Shown: in pieces, positions 35,001 to 44,782 of the stretch
Layout: every line of letters begins with the position of its first letter
Numbering within the stretch: the first letter of the stretch is position 1
Assembly: GCA_905215525.1 (NCBI GenBank)
Contig: CAJMQJ010000010.1
Span: 12,180-76,179, forward strand
Direction: 5' to 3'
DNA from: an uncultured bacterium
GTDB lineage: Bacteria; Actinomycetota; Coriobacteriia; Coriobacteriales; Coriobacteriaceae
Length of the DNA stretch: 64,000 nt
Notes under the pieces: model-generated
The model's database searches: none
What the model saw: only the letters and a program-made list of their open reading frames with translations
Told to the model about the DNA's origin: nothing
Position numbers and translations under genes: made by a program

Positions 35001-38000
35001 TTAAGCGAAGTAGGCCACGCCGCTCTCAAAGATCGGCATGAACTTATCGCCGGGGACATGCTCGGGCACGTTGCGGTACAGGTTGTCGCCGCGACGCTCG
35101 GCATGGCCCATCTTGCCCAGGACGCGGCCGTCGGGGCTCGTGATGCCCTCGATGGCGAGTGCGGAGCCGTTGGGGTTGACGGAGAGATCCATGCTGGGCT
35201 TGCCGTCCTCGCCCACGTACTGCGTGGCGACCTGGCCGTTGACGATCAGCTGGGCGAGCACTTCGTCATTGGCGACAAAGCGGCCCTCGCCGTGGCTGAT
35301 GGCGACGGTGTAGGGGTCGTCCAGGCTGCACTGCGACAGCCACGGGGACAGGTTGGACGAGATGCGGGTGCGCACCAGACGGCTCTGGTGGCGACCGATG
35401 GTGTTGAACGTCAACGTGGGCGCATCGGGCGTGGCGTCGACGATGTCGCCGTAGGGCACCAGGCCGAGCTTGATCAGGGCCTGGAAGCCGTTGCAGATGC
35501 CCAGCATCAGGCCATCGCGGGCCTTGAGCAGGTCGCGGACTGCCTCGGTGACCTCGGGAGCGCGGAAGAACGCCGTGATGAACTTGGCAGAGCCGTCGGG
35601 CTCGTCGCCGCCCGAGAAGCCGCCGGGGATCATAACGATCTGGCTTGCACGGATGCGGCGGGCAAGCTCGTGGGTGCTCTCGGCGACGGCCTCGGGCGTG
35701 AGGTTGTTGATCACGAAGGTGTCGGCCTCGGCACCGGCGGCACGGAAGGCGCGGGCGCTGTCGTACTCGCAGTTGTTGCCGGGGAACACGGGGATGATCA
35801 CGCGCGGGCGGGCGATCTTGGCGCCGCCGTACACGTGGATATCCTTGGCGCGGAAGTCGATGGTCTCGACCTCGGGGGTCTCGCCGGCGCTGCGGTAGGT
35901 GAAGACGCCCTCGATGCCGCTCTCCCAGGCCTCCTGGAGCTCGGAGAGCTCGATGACTTCGGAACCGGTGTCGATGACATAGCCCTCGACGGTGGTGCCC
36001 AGGGGCTCGACGACAACGCCGTCGGCGACCTCGGGCAGCTCGGCATCCTCGGCGAGCTCGACAATAAAGCTGCCGTAGAGCGGGGTGAAGAGGCTCTCCA
36101 CGTCTACATCCTCGGCAAGCTCGATACCGATCTGGTTACCGACGCACATCTTAAAGAGGCTCTCGGCGCCGCAGCCGTAGCCGGGCGTGGAGATGGCCAG
36201 GGCGTTGCCGGTAGCAGTGAGCGCCTCGACGGCGTCAAACGCGGCGAGCAGCTGCTGAGCATCGGGGCGGTAGTCCTCGCCATAGATGGCGGGGGCGATG
36301 CGGACGACGCGGTGCGTGAGGCCCTTGAACTCGGGCGAGACGGCGCGGGCGGCCTTGCCCACGGCGACGGCGAAGCTGATCAGGGTCGGCGGAACGTTGA
36401 GCTCGCCGGCCTCGTCCTCAAACGAACCGCTCATGGAGTCCTTGCCGCCGATGGCGCCGGCACCCAGGTCGACCTGGGCCATAAGGGCACCCAGGACGGC
36501 AGCCATGGGCTTGCCCCAGCGCTCGGCCTCGGTGCGCAGGCGCTCGAAGTACTCCTGGAAGGAGAGGTAGGTGCGCTTGTGCTCAAAGCCGGCGGCAACG
36601 AGCTTGGCGATGGACTCGACCACGGACAGGTAGGCGCCCGCAAACTGGTCGGCCTCCATCAGATAGGGGTTGAAGCCCCATGCCATGGCGCTCGCCGTGG
36701 TGGTCTCGCCGTCCACGGGGAACTTGGCGACCATGGCCGAGCTTGGGGTGAGCTGCGTCTTGCCGCCAAAGGGCATGAGCACGGTCGCGGCGCCGATGGT
36801 GGAGTCGAAGCGCTCGGAAAGGCCCTTGTTGGAAGCGACGTTGAGGTCGGTGACGAGCGAGGTCATGCGCTCGGCGAGCGTGGTACCGGCCCAGCTGGGC
36901 TGCCACACACTGCGGGCGCAGACGTGGGCGACCTGGTGCTTGGGCGCACCGTTGGAGTTGAGGAACTCGCGGGACAGATCGACGATGGCGACGCCGTTCC
37001 AGGCCATGCGCATGCGCGGCTCGGCGGTAACCTCGGCGATAACGGTCGCCTCCAGGTTCTCCTCGGCGGCGTAGCCCATGAACTCCTCGACGTCACCGTC
37101 GGCGACGGCGCAGGCCATGCGCTCCTGGGATTCAGAGATGGCGAGCTCGGTGCCGTCAAGACCGTCGTACTTCTTGGTCACGGTATCAAGGTCGACATAC
37201 AGGCCGTCGGCAAGCTCGCCTACGGCGACCGAGACACCGCCGGCGCCAAAGTCGTTGCAGCGCTTGATTAGACGGCAGGCATCGCCGCGGCGGAACAGGC
37301 GCTGCAGCTTGCGCTCGACCGGGGCGTTGCCCTTCTGGACCTCGGCGCCCGATGTCTCGATGGACTCGGTGTTCTGGGTCTTGGAGGAGCCGGTGGCACC
37401 GCCGATGCCGTCACGGCCGGTGCGGCCGCCCAACAGGATGATCTTGTCGGTGGGGGCGGGGCACTCGCGACGCACGTGGTTTGCCGGGGTAGCGCCCACG
37501 ACGGCGCCGACCTCCATGCGCTTGGCGACGTAGCCGGGGTGATAGAGTTCGTTGACCTGACCGGTGGCAAGGCCGATCTGGTTGCCGTAGCTGGAGTAGC
37601 CGGCGGCAGCAGTGGTCACGAGCTTACGCTGCGGCAGCTTGCCCTCGAGCGTCTCGGACACGGGGACGGTGGGGTCGCCGGCGCCGGTGACACGCATGGC
37701 CTGGTACACGTAGCTGCGGCCCGACAGCGGGTCGCGGATGGCACCGCCCACGCAGGTGGCGGCACCGCCGAAGGGCTCGATCTCGGTCGGGTGGTTGTGG
37801 GTCTCGTTCTTAAAGAGGAACAGCCAGTCCTGGTCCTCGCCGTCGACATCGACCTTCACCTTGACGGTGCAGGCGTTGATCTCCTCGGACTCGTCGACAT
37901 CGGTCATGACGCCGGTCTTCTTGAGGTACTTGGCGCCGATGGTGCCCATGTCCATGAGGCAGACGGGCTTGGCGTCGCGACCGAGCTTGTGGCGCATTTC

Positions 38001-38747
38001 CATGTAGCGGTCGAAGGCCTGCTGCACCACGGCGTCGTCGATCGTCACGTCGTCCAGGACGGTGCCGAAGGTGGTGTGGCGGCAGTGATCGGACCAGTAG
38101 GTGTCGATCACGCGGATCTCGGTGATGGTGGGGTCGCGATCCTCATCGCGGAAGTACTGCTGGCAGAAGGCGATGTCCGCCTCGTCCATGGCAAGGCCGC
38201 GCTCGGAAATAAAGGCGGCAAGACCGGCTTCGTCGAGCTCGCGGAAACCGTCGAGCACCTCGACGGGCTGGGGCTCGGGGGTCTCCATGTACAGCGTCTC
38301 GGGCAGGTCGAGCGAGGCGATGCGCGCCTCGACGGGGTTCACCACGTAGTGCTTGATGGCATCAATGGCGGCCTCGTCCAGAGCGCCCGAGATCATATAG
38401 ACCTTGGCGGAGCGCACGGCGGGGCGCTCGCCCTGGCTGATGAGCTGCACGCACTCGCTGGCGGAGTCGGCGCGCTGGTCAAACTGGCCAGGCAGGAATT
38501 CGACGGCAAAGACGGCGCCATCGCTTGCGGGGAGCTCGTCGTAGGTCACATCGACCTGGGGCTCGCTAAAGACGGTCGGCACGCAGGACCGGAAAAGCTC
38601 CTTGTCGATGCCCTCGACGTCGTAGCGGTTGATAATCCTCAGGGCCTCGATGCCCTTGATGCCGAGAATTTCGGTCAGCTCGCCCTTGAGCTGCTGAGCC
38701 TCGACGTCGAACCCGGGTTTCTTCTCCACGTAGATACGAGAGACCAT
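35001..38747 (-). CDS. purL: Phosphoribosylformylglycinamidine synthase
   Basis: A large single-chain PurL of 1248 residues, performing the fourth step of purine synthesis (FGAR to FGAM with ATP and glutamine). The N-terminal PurS-like and linker regions lead to two AIRS-type synthase halves. A C-terminal class I glutamine amidotransferase holds the nucleophile cysteine in GICNGFQ (near 1082) and HGEGRF. Having glutaminase fused means no separate PurQ and PurS are needed. The ATG at 38747 follows AAGGCAGGAA. A -10-like TATCAT (minus, 38857-38862) gives a leader of about 100 bases with no recognisable purine riboswitch. Confidence 0.93.
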   Translation of the reverse strand: MVSRIYVEKKPGFDVEAQQLKGELTEILGIKGIEALRIINRYDVEGIDKELFRSCVPTVFSEPQVDVTYDELPASDGAVFAVEFLPGQFDQRADSASECVQLISQGERPAVRSAKVYMISGALDEAAIDAIKHYVVNPVEARIASLDLPETLYMETPEPQPVEVLDGFRELDEAGLAAFISERGLAMDEADIAFCQQYFRDEDRDPTITEIRVIDTYWSDHCRHTTFGTVLDDVTIDDAVVQQAFDRYMEMRHKLGRDAKPVCLMDMGTIGAKYLKKTGVMTDVDESEEINACTVKVKVDVDGEDQDWLFLFKNETHNHPTEIEPFGGAATCVGGAIRDPLSGRSYVYQAMRVTGAGDPTVPVSETLEGKLPQRKLVTTAAAGYSSYGNQIGLATGQVNELYHPGYVAKRMEVGAVVGATPANHVRRECPAPTDKIILLGGRTGRDGIGGATGSSKTQNTESIETSGAEVQKGNAPVERKLQRLFRRGDACRLIKRCNDFGAGGVSVAVGELADGLYVDLDTVTKKYDGLDGTELAISESQERMACAVADGDVEEFMGYAAEENLEATVIAEVTAEPRMRMAWNGVAIVDLSREFLNSNGAPKHQVAHVCARSVWQPSWAGTTLAERMTSLVTDLNVASNKGLSERFDSTIGAATVLMPFGGKTQLTPSSAMVAKFPVDGETTTASAMAWGFNPYLMEADQFAGAYLSVVESIAKLVAAGFEHKRTYLSFQEYFERLRTEAERWGKPMAAVLGALMAQVDLGAGAIGGKDSMSGSFEDEAGELNVPPTLISFAVAVGKAARAVSPEFKGLTHRVVRIAPAIYGEDYRPDAQQLLAAFDAVEALTATGNALAISTPGYGCGAESLFKMCVGNQIGIELAEDVDVESLFTPLYGSFIVELAEDAELPEVADGVVVEPLGTTVEGYVIDTGSEVIELSELQEAWESGIEGVFTYRSAGETPEVETIDFRAKDIHVYGGAKIARPRVIIPVFPGNNCEYDSARAFRAAGAEADTFVINNLTPEAVAESTHELARRIRASQIVMIPGGFSGGDEPDGSAKFITAFFRAPEVTEAVRDLLKARDGLMLGICNGFQALIKLGLVPYGDIVDATPDAPTLTFNTIGRHQSRLVRTRISSNLSPWLSQCSLDDPYTVAISHGEGRFVANDEVLAQLIVNGQVATQYVGEDGKPSMDLSVNPNGSALAIEGITSPDGRVLGKMGHAERRGDNLYRNVPEHVPGDKFMPIFESGVAYFA

Positions 38748-38931
38748 TGGTTCCTGCCTTCCTGATCGGTTGGGCGTACGGTACGGTATGCGGCAGCGGT
38801 CGGTTTGCGGGGTCTGCCCTGCGGTCGCCTTGAGCCACATGTTTGTAAACCTCACTATGATACGACAGCTCGCGGCGCGTTGAGGACGGCGAGGGTGCTA
38901 CAGTGAAGCGCAAACAAGAGAAAGGCATCAC

Positions 38932-40494
38932 ATGGCATTCGTTTCGCTCGCCATCATCGCACTCGTGGCCTTTGCGAGTCCTTTTATCGCCTCGGCGATT
39001 CCCGGAAAACCCGTTCCCGAGACGGTCTTTTTGCTCGTGCTCGGCGCGGTACTGGGACCCCATATGCTCGGCGTCATCCATGTAGATGCTGAGGTCTCGC
39101 TTGTGTCCGAGCTGGGCCTGGCCTTTTTGTTCCTGCTTGCCGGCTTTGAGATCGACCCCAAGAGCATCACGGGCGTCGAGGGGCGCTACGGCTTGGCGAC
39201 GTGGGTCGTCACATTTTGTATCGCCTGGCTTGCCGTGCGCTTTACCCCGTGGTTCTCAGTCAGTCATTTCGACGGTATCGCCGTGACGCTTGCCCTCACT
39301 TCGACGGCGCTCGGTACGCTTGTGCCCATCATGCGTGAGCGCTCGCTCACCGGCACGCGCGTGGGCGACTCGATTCTCGCGTATGGCACTTGGGGCGAGC
39401 TCGGTCCCGTGCTCGCCATGTCGGTGCTGTTGTCTGCCCGCACTGGCATCCAAACGCTCGTAATCCTTGGCTTGTTTGCGGTGGTTTGCGTGTTGCTGGC
39501 CGTGGTCCCAAGCCGCTCCAAGCGCGTCGGCAGCCGCTTCTTTGCGTTTGTCGAGGAACGCGCCGATACCACATCACAGACCTTCGTGCGCCTGACGGTG
39601 CTCATCCTGGTCACGCTCGTGGCATTCTCGGCTGTCTTTGATCTCGACATCGTGTTGGGTTCTTTTGCCGCCGGCTTTGTCCTGCGCTATATCATCCCCG
39701 AGGGCAACCATACGCTCGAGACCAAGCTCGACGGTCTGGCCTACGGTTTTTTGATTCCGGTGTTCTTTACCGTATCGGGCGCAAAGATCGATCTGACGGC
39801 CGTGGCGTCGCGCCCGGGTCTGCTCGTGGGCTTTATCGTGGCGTTGTTGATTATTCGTGCCGTGCCCATTCTTATTTCCATGAGCATTTGTCCTGCGACG
39901 CGCGATGTGTCGGCGTATGGTCGCATTACCGTGGCCCTGTACTGCACCACGGCGCTGCCGATCATCGTTGCCGTTACGAGCGTTGCCGTCAACGCGGGCG
40001 CGCTGTCGCAAGATATTGCGTCGGTCATGGTTGCCGCCGGTGCCATCACGGTGTTCTTGATGCCATTGCTCGCGCAGCTCTTCTACCGCGTGGTGGATGC
40101 CGCACCGGTCGCCGCCGTGGCAGAGGTTGCCGAGCATCCATCCGATGCGCTCGACATCTTGCGCGCCCACCACGACCTAGCGAGCTTGCTCGCGCGCGAG
40201 CACGAGCTGCTGACCTCGCATGGCCATGGTCGCGTATTCGAGGGCCTGCCTACGCTCGATACGATTGCCGAGCGTCTTTCCGCCGAGGCAGCGAGCGGCC
40301 ACATCGATGCCCGCATCGTGGACGCGGCGCACCTGCTTGCCGATAAGACCTATGGAGACGAGGTCGACCCGTCCGAGCTGACTCCGCGTGAGCGCCGCCG
40401 CCTGGAGCGCGCCAAGCTCGCTGTGCGCGAATACCGCCGTCGCATGCTGGAGCTCTATGCGCGCGAAGAAGCCGAAGACGAAGACGGTAAGTAG
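38932..40494 (+). CDS. CPA2-family cation:proton antiporter
   Basis: 520 residues. About twelve membrane helices span 5-390, with features of the Na+/H+ exchanger fold (ETVFLLVLGAVLGPHMLG, LAFLFLLAGFEID). An Ala/Arg/Glu-rich cytoplasmic tail of about 130 residues ends in repeated acidic and basic helices and has no RCK (KTN) domain. It probably exchanges Na+ or K+ for protons. AGAGAAAGG lies before the ATG. It is divergent from purL. Confidence 0.85.
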   Translation: MAFVSLAIIALVAFASPFIASAIPGKPVPETVFLLVLGAVLGPHMLGVIHVDAEVSLVSELGLAFLFLLAGFEIDPKSITGVEGRYGLATWVVTFCIAWLAVRFTPWFSVSHFDGIAVTLALTSTALGTLVPIMRERSLTGTRVGDSILAYGTWGELGPVLAMSVLLSARTGIQTLVILGLFAVVCVLLAVVPSRSKRVGSRFFAFVEERADTTSQTFVRLTVLILVTLVAFSAVFDLDIVLGSFAAGFVLRYIIPEGNHTLETKLDGLAYGFLIPVFFTVSGAKIDLTAVASRPGLLVGFIVALLIIRAVPILISMSICPATRDVSAYGRITVALYCTTALPIIVAVTSVAVNAGALSQDIASVMVAAGAITVFLMPLLAQLFYRVVDAAPVAAVAEVAEHPSDALDILRAHHDLASLLAREHELLTSHGHGRVFEGLPTLDTIAERLSAEAASGHIDARIVDAAHLLADKTYGDEVDPSELTPRERRRLERAKLAVREYRRRMLELYAREEAEDEDGK

Positions 40495-40507
40495 TCGATA
40501 CTTTCTC

Positions 40508-40680
40508 GGGGAAGCCGCGTCCCGCTTTGAAGGCTCGGAACGGGATGTGGTTTCCGAAACGGGGGCCGTTGGGAAGCTGTGTCCCGGAATGGGCGCTCAG
40601 AGTGGGATGCAGTTTCCGCAAGGAGGTCCTGGGGGAAACCGTGCCCCGTTCTGATCCGAAATACTGGGACATAGTTTCCC
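40508..40680. repeat. Three tandem imperfect palindromes
   Basis: Each unit reads GGGAA-x-C-x-GTG/CG-TCCC, a 16-20 base centre, then GGGA-x-x-x-GTTTCC: 40508-40555, 40571-40617 and 40631-40680. Arms pair with G-U wobble. The units share arms but not centres, at roughly 60-base spacing, like a REP/BIME cluster. Confidence 0.7.
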
Positions 40681-40696
40681 TTTCATAACAGGAGAA

Positions 40697-40736
40697 GGCG
40701 CGCTGTCTGCAGTTGATTCAGACGGCGCGCCTTTTT
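40697..40736 (+). terminator. Intrinsic terminator of antiporter gene
   Basis: GGCGCGCTGTCTG pairs with CAGACGGCGCGCC, followed by TTTTT (40732-40736). It lies 200 bases after the stop, beyond the palindrome cluster. Confidence 0.8.
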
Positions 40737-40778
40737 GGTTGAGCTATGTTGAAGCTTGAAGCCAAAGCTTGTGGCTCC

Positions 40779-41528
40779 TTAGGAGCGGGCGGCTCCGTCG
40801 ACGGGGAGCACGGCGCCCGTGACATAGGAGGACATGTCGCTCGCCAGGAAAACAAAGGCGTTGGCGACATCCTCGGGCTCGCCCATGCGGCCCAGCGGAA
40901 TGGTGGCGATGATGGGCTTGATGACTTCTTCGGGCAGGTTAGCGACCATGTCGGTCTTGGTCACGCCAGGTGCGACGGCATTGACGCGAATGCCCATGGG
41001 GGCGAGCTCGCGCGAGAGCGACTGGACCATGCCGTTGACGGCAAATTTGGACGTGGGGTAACCGACGCCGGAGGGCTGGCCGTACTTGGCGACCATCGAG
41101 CTCGTGGTGGTGATGGTGCCGCCGTGGCCGGCCTCGGTCATGATCTTGGCGGCAGCCTGGTGGCCATTAAAGACGGCGACGACATTGAGGTCCATGACCT
41201 TTGCAAACTCCTCGGCAGTGTAGTCCAAAAGGGGCGAGCGCTGGGAGATGCCGGCATTGTTGACGACCGTGTCCAGGCCGCCCATATCGGTGGCAGCTTG
41301 GGTAAAGGCCTCGGTTACGGCCTCGAGCGAGGTGAGGTCGCAGGAGCGGCCCCAGACCTTGGCCTCGGGATAGGCGGCCGCCAGCTTCTCAACGGCTGCG
41401 TCGGCAGTTTCCTGGCGCGAGCCAAAGACGGTGACGGCGGCGCCTTCCTCGATAAAACGGCAGGCGATGGCATAGCCGATTCCGCGCGTGCCGCCGGTGA
41501 TGATTGCTTTCTTGCCCTCGAGCAACAT
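40779..41528 (-). CDS. Short-chain dehydrogenase/reductase (FabG-like)
   Basis: 249 residues with the classical SDR motifs: TGGTRGIG (11-18), NNAG, the catalytic Ser and Y-x3-K (GYPTSKF), and PGVTKT. It resembles 3-oxoacyl-ACP reductases, but close relatives act on steroids, sugars or alcohols, so the substrate is open. It is not similar to the known Collinsella 7-beta-hydroxysteroid dehydrogenase sequence I recall. AGAGGAAG precedes the ATG at 41528. It stands alone. Confidence 0.85.
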   Translation of the reverse strand: MLLEGKKAIITGGTRGIGYAIACRFIEEGAAVTVFGSRQETADAAVEKLAAAYPEAKVWGRSCDLTSLEAVTEAFTQAATDMGGLDTVVNNAGISQRSPLLDYTAEEFAKVMDLNVVAVFNGHQAAAKIMTEAGHGGTITTTSSMVAKYGQPSGVGYPTSKFAVNGMVQSLSRELAPMGIRVNAVAPGVTKTDMVANLPEEVIKPIIATIPLGRMGEPEDVANAFVFLASDMSSYVTGAVLPVDGAARS

Positions 41529-41680
41529 AGTGCTTCCTCTCTTTGCGGGCGGATATATGCAGCACAGCATAACGGCAGCCAAAATCGGCTCCGGCTGCAT
41601 GTCGGCGAACGGTACCCCCGGCTGTCAGGAGCGGCCAAGTCGTTCAAATGCGGATTGCGCCAATACGCCCCATGCGCGCA

Positions 41681-41718
41681 AGCAAAGGGGCTCCCGTCCA
41701 CTGCTGAACGGGAGCCCC
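41681..41718 (-). terminator. Intrinsic terminator of hom
   Basis: GGGGCTCCCGT (41687-41697) pairs perfectly with ACGGGAGCCCC (41708-41718). On the minus strand the stem is followed by TTTGCTT. Confidence 0.75.
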
Positions 41719-41750
41719 TCACACATATAGGCCGTAGAGCGAAAATCGAA

Positions 41751-43094
41751 TTAGTTGGCCATGACGCCTTCGGACCAGGCCTCGACGTCCTCGATGCGCA
41801 GGACGTTGGCGACCTCGGCCACGCAGTCGACGCTGGCAAGCTCGGCGGCGGCAGCCTGGACGTCCTTCTCGAGTGCGCGGTGCGTCAGGAAGATGACCGA
41901 GCAGGCATCGCTGACGCCCGACTTGCCGTCCTCGACCTGGTTGATGAGCGAGGTCGAGATGTTGTGCTTGGCAAAGATGTCGACCGTCTCGGACAGGGCG
42001 CCCACGCGGTCGGCGACCTTCAGGCGCACATAGTACTTGGTCTGGAGCTCGTCCATAGGCTTAAAGGCGAGGTTGTGACCATAGGGCTCAATCTCGGGCA
42101 GCGGAGCCACGCCGCGGCTGATCTGCTCGGAGAGCGACAGGATATCGCCCACGACGGCGCTCGCGGTGGGGAAGGAGCCTGCGCCGGCACCGTAGAACAT
42201 GGTCTCGCCCACGGCGTCGCCCACCACGTAGACAGCGTTCATGGCGCCGTTGACCTTGGCAAGCATGTGGTCGGCGGGGATCAGCGTGGGATGCACACGG
42301 ACGTCGACGCCGGCGTCGGTGTTGCGTGCGATGCCCAGCAGCTTGATGGTGTAGCCGAGCTCGCGGGCCTGGGCAATGTCCTCGGCGCCGATGGTACGGA
42401 TACCCTGCTGGTAGACATCGTCGGTGGTCACGCGGGTGCCAAAGCCGATGGAAGCGAGGATTGCCGTCTTGCTGGCGGCGTCGAAGCCGTCGACGTCGGC
42501 GGACGGGTCGGCCTCGGCATAGCCCTTTGCCTGGGCGTCGGCGAGCACGTCAGCGTAATCGGCGCCCTCGGCGTCCATGCGCGACAGGATATAGTTGGTG
42601 GTGCCGTTGAGGATGCCGGCGATGGTCAGGATCTTGTTGCCCACCAGGTCGTGCTCGAGCGTGCTCACGATGGGGATGCCGCCGCCGCAGCTGGCCTCGC
42701 ACTTAATCTGCACGCCGCACGCGCGCGCCTTCTCGGCGAGCGTCTCGACATGACGGCCCAGCAGGGCCTTGTTGGCAGAGACGACGTGCTTGCCGTTCTC
42801 GAAGGCGGTGGTGAAGATCTCGGTCGCGGGATGCTCGCCGCCGATGAGCTCGACGACGATGTCGACGGCGGGGTCGGTGACGACGTCGTGCCAGTCGCTC
42901 GTAAAGGCCTCGCGCTCAATACCGGCGGCTTCGGCCTGCTCCCAGGCAAGCGCGCAGGCGCGGGTCAGCTTAAGGTCGATGCCGTAGGCGGCCAGGTACT
43001 CATCGTGGTGGCTCTTGATCAAACGGGCCACGCCGCCGCCGACGGTTCCCAGACCGATCAGACCGACGTTCACGGTGCGCAGGGGTTCGCTCAT
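41751..43094 (-). CDS. hom: Homoserine dehydrogenase
   Basis: 447 residues. The NAD(P) domain starts GLIGLGTVGGG. The catalytic dimerisation domain includes GILNGTTNYIL and GYAEADPSADVDGFDAA. A C-terminal ACT domain (about 360-430) is the usual site for threonine feedback. It reduces aspartate semialdehyde to homoserine for threonine and methionine synthesis. AAGGAG precedes the ATG at 43094. It is flanked by its own promoter and terminator. Confidence 0.93.
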   Translation of the reverse strand: MSEPLRTVNVGLIGLGTVGGGVARLIKSHHDEYLAAYGIDLKLTRACALAWEQAEAAGIEREAFTSDWHDVVTDPAVDIVVELIGGEHPATEIFTTAFENGKHVVSANKALLGRHVETLAEKARACGVQIKCEASCGGGIPIVSTLEHDLVGNKILTIAGILNGTTNYILSRMDAEGADYADVLADAQAKGYAEADPSADVDGFDAASKTAILASIGFGTRVTTDDVYQQGIRTIGAEDIAQARELGYTIKLLGIARNTDAGVDVRVHPTLIPADHMLAKVNGAMNAVYVVGDAVGETMFYGAGAGSFPTASAVVGDILSLSEQISRGVAPLPEIEPYGHNLAFKPMDELQTKYYVRLKVADRVGALSETVDIFAKHNISTSLINQVEDGKSGVSDACSVIFLTHRALEKDVQAAAAELASVDCVAEVANVLRIEDVEAWSEGVMAN

Positions 43095-43132
43095 AGATAG
43101 CTCCTTCGTGCATCTTGTGGATGGATTAACTG

Positions 43133-43161
43133 CTTATAGGTTGAGTGCATTCTAGCGTGAA
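43133..43161 (-). promoter_or_regulatory. Predicted hom promoter
   Basis: On the minus strand TTCACG (43156-43161) and TATAAG (43133-43138) are separated by 17 bases. Confidence 0.45.
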
Positions 43162-43344
43162 GTGCGGGCGCGTGCTTGCCAGGCAGCTGGAGCTGTGCAA
43201 AACGCTACCCCCGAAACGCTGCGGAAATATTGGAAACACACTCGCTACAAACGAACTTCCGTAACAAACTGTCAACGTTTGCGCCATAAGGTTTGCCCTG
43301 TACCGCAAGACGGCCGCACCGCGGCCAGCGAAAAGGGGGACACC

Positions 43345-44511
43345 ATGTTTAGCATCAATAACGTACTTAACCGCAGGAGTTTCTTGGCTGGCGCCGCGGC
43401 GTTCGGTAGCACCGCGGCACTCGCTGGTTGCTCGTCGGGTGGCTCGGACGGCGGCTCCGCCGATGACGGCAAGACCTTCAAGATCGGTGTCATCGGCCCT
43501 CTGACCGGCGCCGCGGCAACCTATGGCGTTTCGGCCGAGAAGGGTGCCAAGCTCGCCGCCAAGGATTTTTCGACCAAGGACCTCAAACTCTCGCTTAAGT
43601 CCGAGGATGACGTCGCCGACGGCGAGAAGGCCATCAACGCCTTCAATACCCTGTGTGACTGGGGCATGCAGGCTCTCGTCGGCCCCGTCACCACCGGTGC
43701 CGCCGTCGCTGTCTCTGGCGAGATCGCCGACGACATACTCATGGTCACGCCTTCGGCCTCGTCGCTCGATGTCACCAAGGGAAAGACCACGGTCTTCCAG
43801 GTTTGCTTCACCGACCCCATCATGGGCACCAGCGCCGCGAAGTTCTTGGCCGAGAAGTACGCGGACGCCAAGATCGCCCTGTTCTACAACTCCGGCGATA
43901 CGTACAGCTCGGGCGTTGCCGACGCCTTTGCCGAGCAGGCCAAGGCATCCAAGCTCGATGTCGTCGATACCGAGACCTTTAAGGACGACTCTTCCACGAG
44001 CTTTACCAACCAGCTCACCAAGGCCAAGGAGGCCGGCGCCACGCTTATCTTTGCTCCGATCTATTACACGCCGGCGTCCGTTTTGCTCAAGAACGCCAAG
44101 GACATGGGATACGACATGACGCTTATGGGCACCGACGGCATGGACGGCCTGCTCTCCGTTGAGGGCTTCGATACCTCTCTTGCCGAGGGCGTGCTGCTCA
44201 TGACCCCGTTCTCTGCTGACGATGAGAAGAACGCCGACTTCGTCAAGGCCTATAAGGACGCCTACGACGAGACGCCCAATCAGTTTGCCGCCGATGCCTA
44301 TGACTGCGTCCATGCGATTGCCGAGGCTATCGATAAAGCGGGCATCGACATTACGGCTGACGGTGCCGATATTGCCGACGACCTTGCCCACGCCATGCGC
44401 AAGATCAAGATCGAGGGCCTGACGGGCGAGCTGACGTGGAACGACAAGGGCCAGGTCGAAAAGCCCGCCACAGCCTATGTGATTCAGGACGGCAAGTACA
44501 TCGCCGCCTAA
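43345..44511 (+). CDS. Liv-type branched-chain amino-acid binding lipoprotein 1
   Basis: 388 residues. The signal has a twin-arginine-like RRSFL and a lipobox LAGC with C29 as the lipid anchor. The periplasmic-binding-protein fold of the LivJ type follows (IGVIGPLTGAAATYG, APIYYTPASVLLKNAKDMGYD). AAAGGGGGA precedes the ATG. It binds the substrate for the ABC transporter encoded downstream. The next gene is a close paralogue, so this is a tandem pair. Confidence 0.9.
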   Translation: MFSINNVLNRRSFLAGAAAFGSTAALAGCSSGGSDGGSADDGKTFKIGVIGPLTGAAATYGVSAEKGAKLAAKDFSTKDLKLSLKSEDDVADGEKAINAFNTLCDWGMQALVGPVTTGAAVAVSGEIADDILMVTPSASSLDVTKGKTTVFQVCFTDPIMGTSAAKFLAEKYADAKIALFYNSGDTYSSGVADAFAEQAKASKLDVVDTETFKDDSSTSFTNQLTKAKEAGATLIFAPIYYTPASVLLKNAKDMGYDMTLMGTDGMDGLLSVEGFDTSLAEGVLLMTPFSADDEKNADFVKAYKDAYDETPNQFAADAYDCVHAIAEAIDKAGIDITADGADIADDLAHAMRKIKIEGLTGELTWNDKGQVEKPATAYVIQDGKYIAA

Positions 44512-44782
44512 GTGCGCATAAAGCGCGACCGGTGAGGCCGTTTTATTCAGGGCAGGGACGCCTGTAACAGAACGGAAACATTACTTTCACACAATAAAGT
44601 GGCATTACTGCATAAAGTAATAGAAATACGCAGAATTATGGATAAACGAACAAATCCAAAGAAAAGTTGAAATAATCGCCACTTTCCTTAACTAAAGCGT
44701 CTAGTATTTTGCGAACGCCGAACACGGCGAAGGATGGCCTGTCGGGTAACCGAAACCCGACGAGATTTGAGAGGAGAGCCGC
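44512..44782 (+). promoter_or_regulatory. AT-rich intergenic region with leader hairpins
   Basis: 271 bases, AT-rich compared with its surroundings. A likely -10 is TAGTAT (44702-44707). Two small hairpins follow: CGCCGAACACGGCG (44717-44730) and GTCGGGT..ACCCGAC (44739-44761). This suggests the second binding-protein gene has its own start and leader. Confidence 0.4.

Noticed and set aside
34503..37271. Open frame of 922 codons on the plus strand
   Set aside because: Antisense to purL and rich in Gly/Asp/Val without any motif. A codon-bias shadow.
38748..38860. Purine riboswitch in the purL leader
   Set aside because: The roughly 100-base leader has no three-way junction pattern or conserved purine-aptamer loops that I can find.
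40779..41528. Hydroxysteroid dehydrogenase
   Set aside because: The SDR motifs alone do not show this, and the sequence is unlike the Collinsella 7-beta enzyme I recall. FabG-like is safer.
40746..43100. Open frame of 784 codons on the plus strand
   Set aside because: Runs antisense through both the SDR and hom genes and their intergenic terminator, which no real gene would do.
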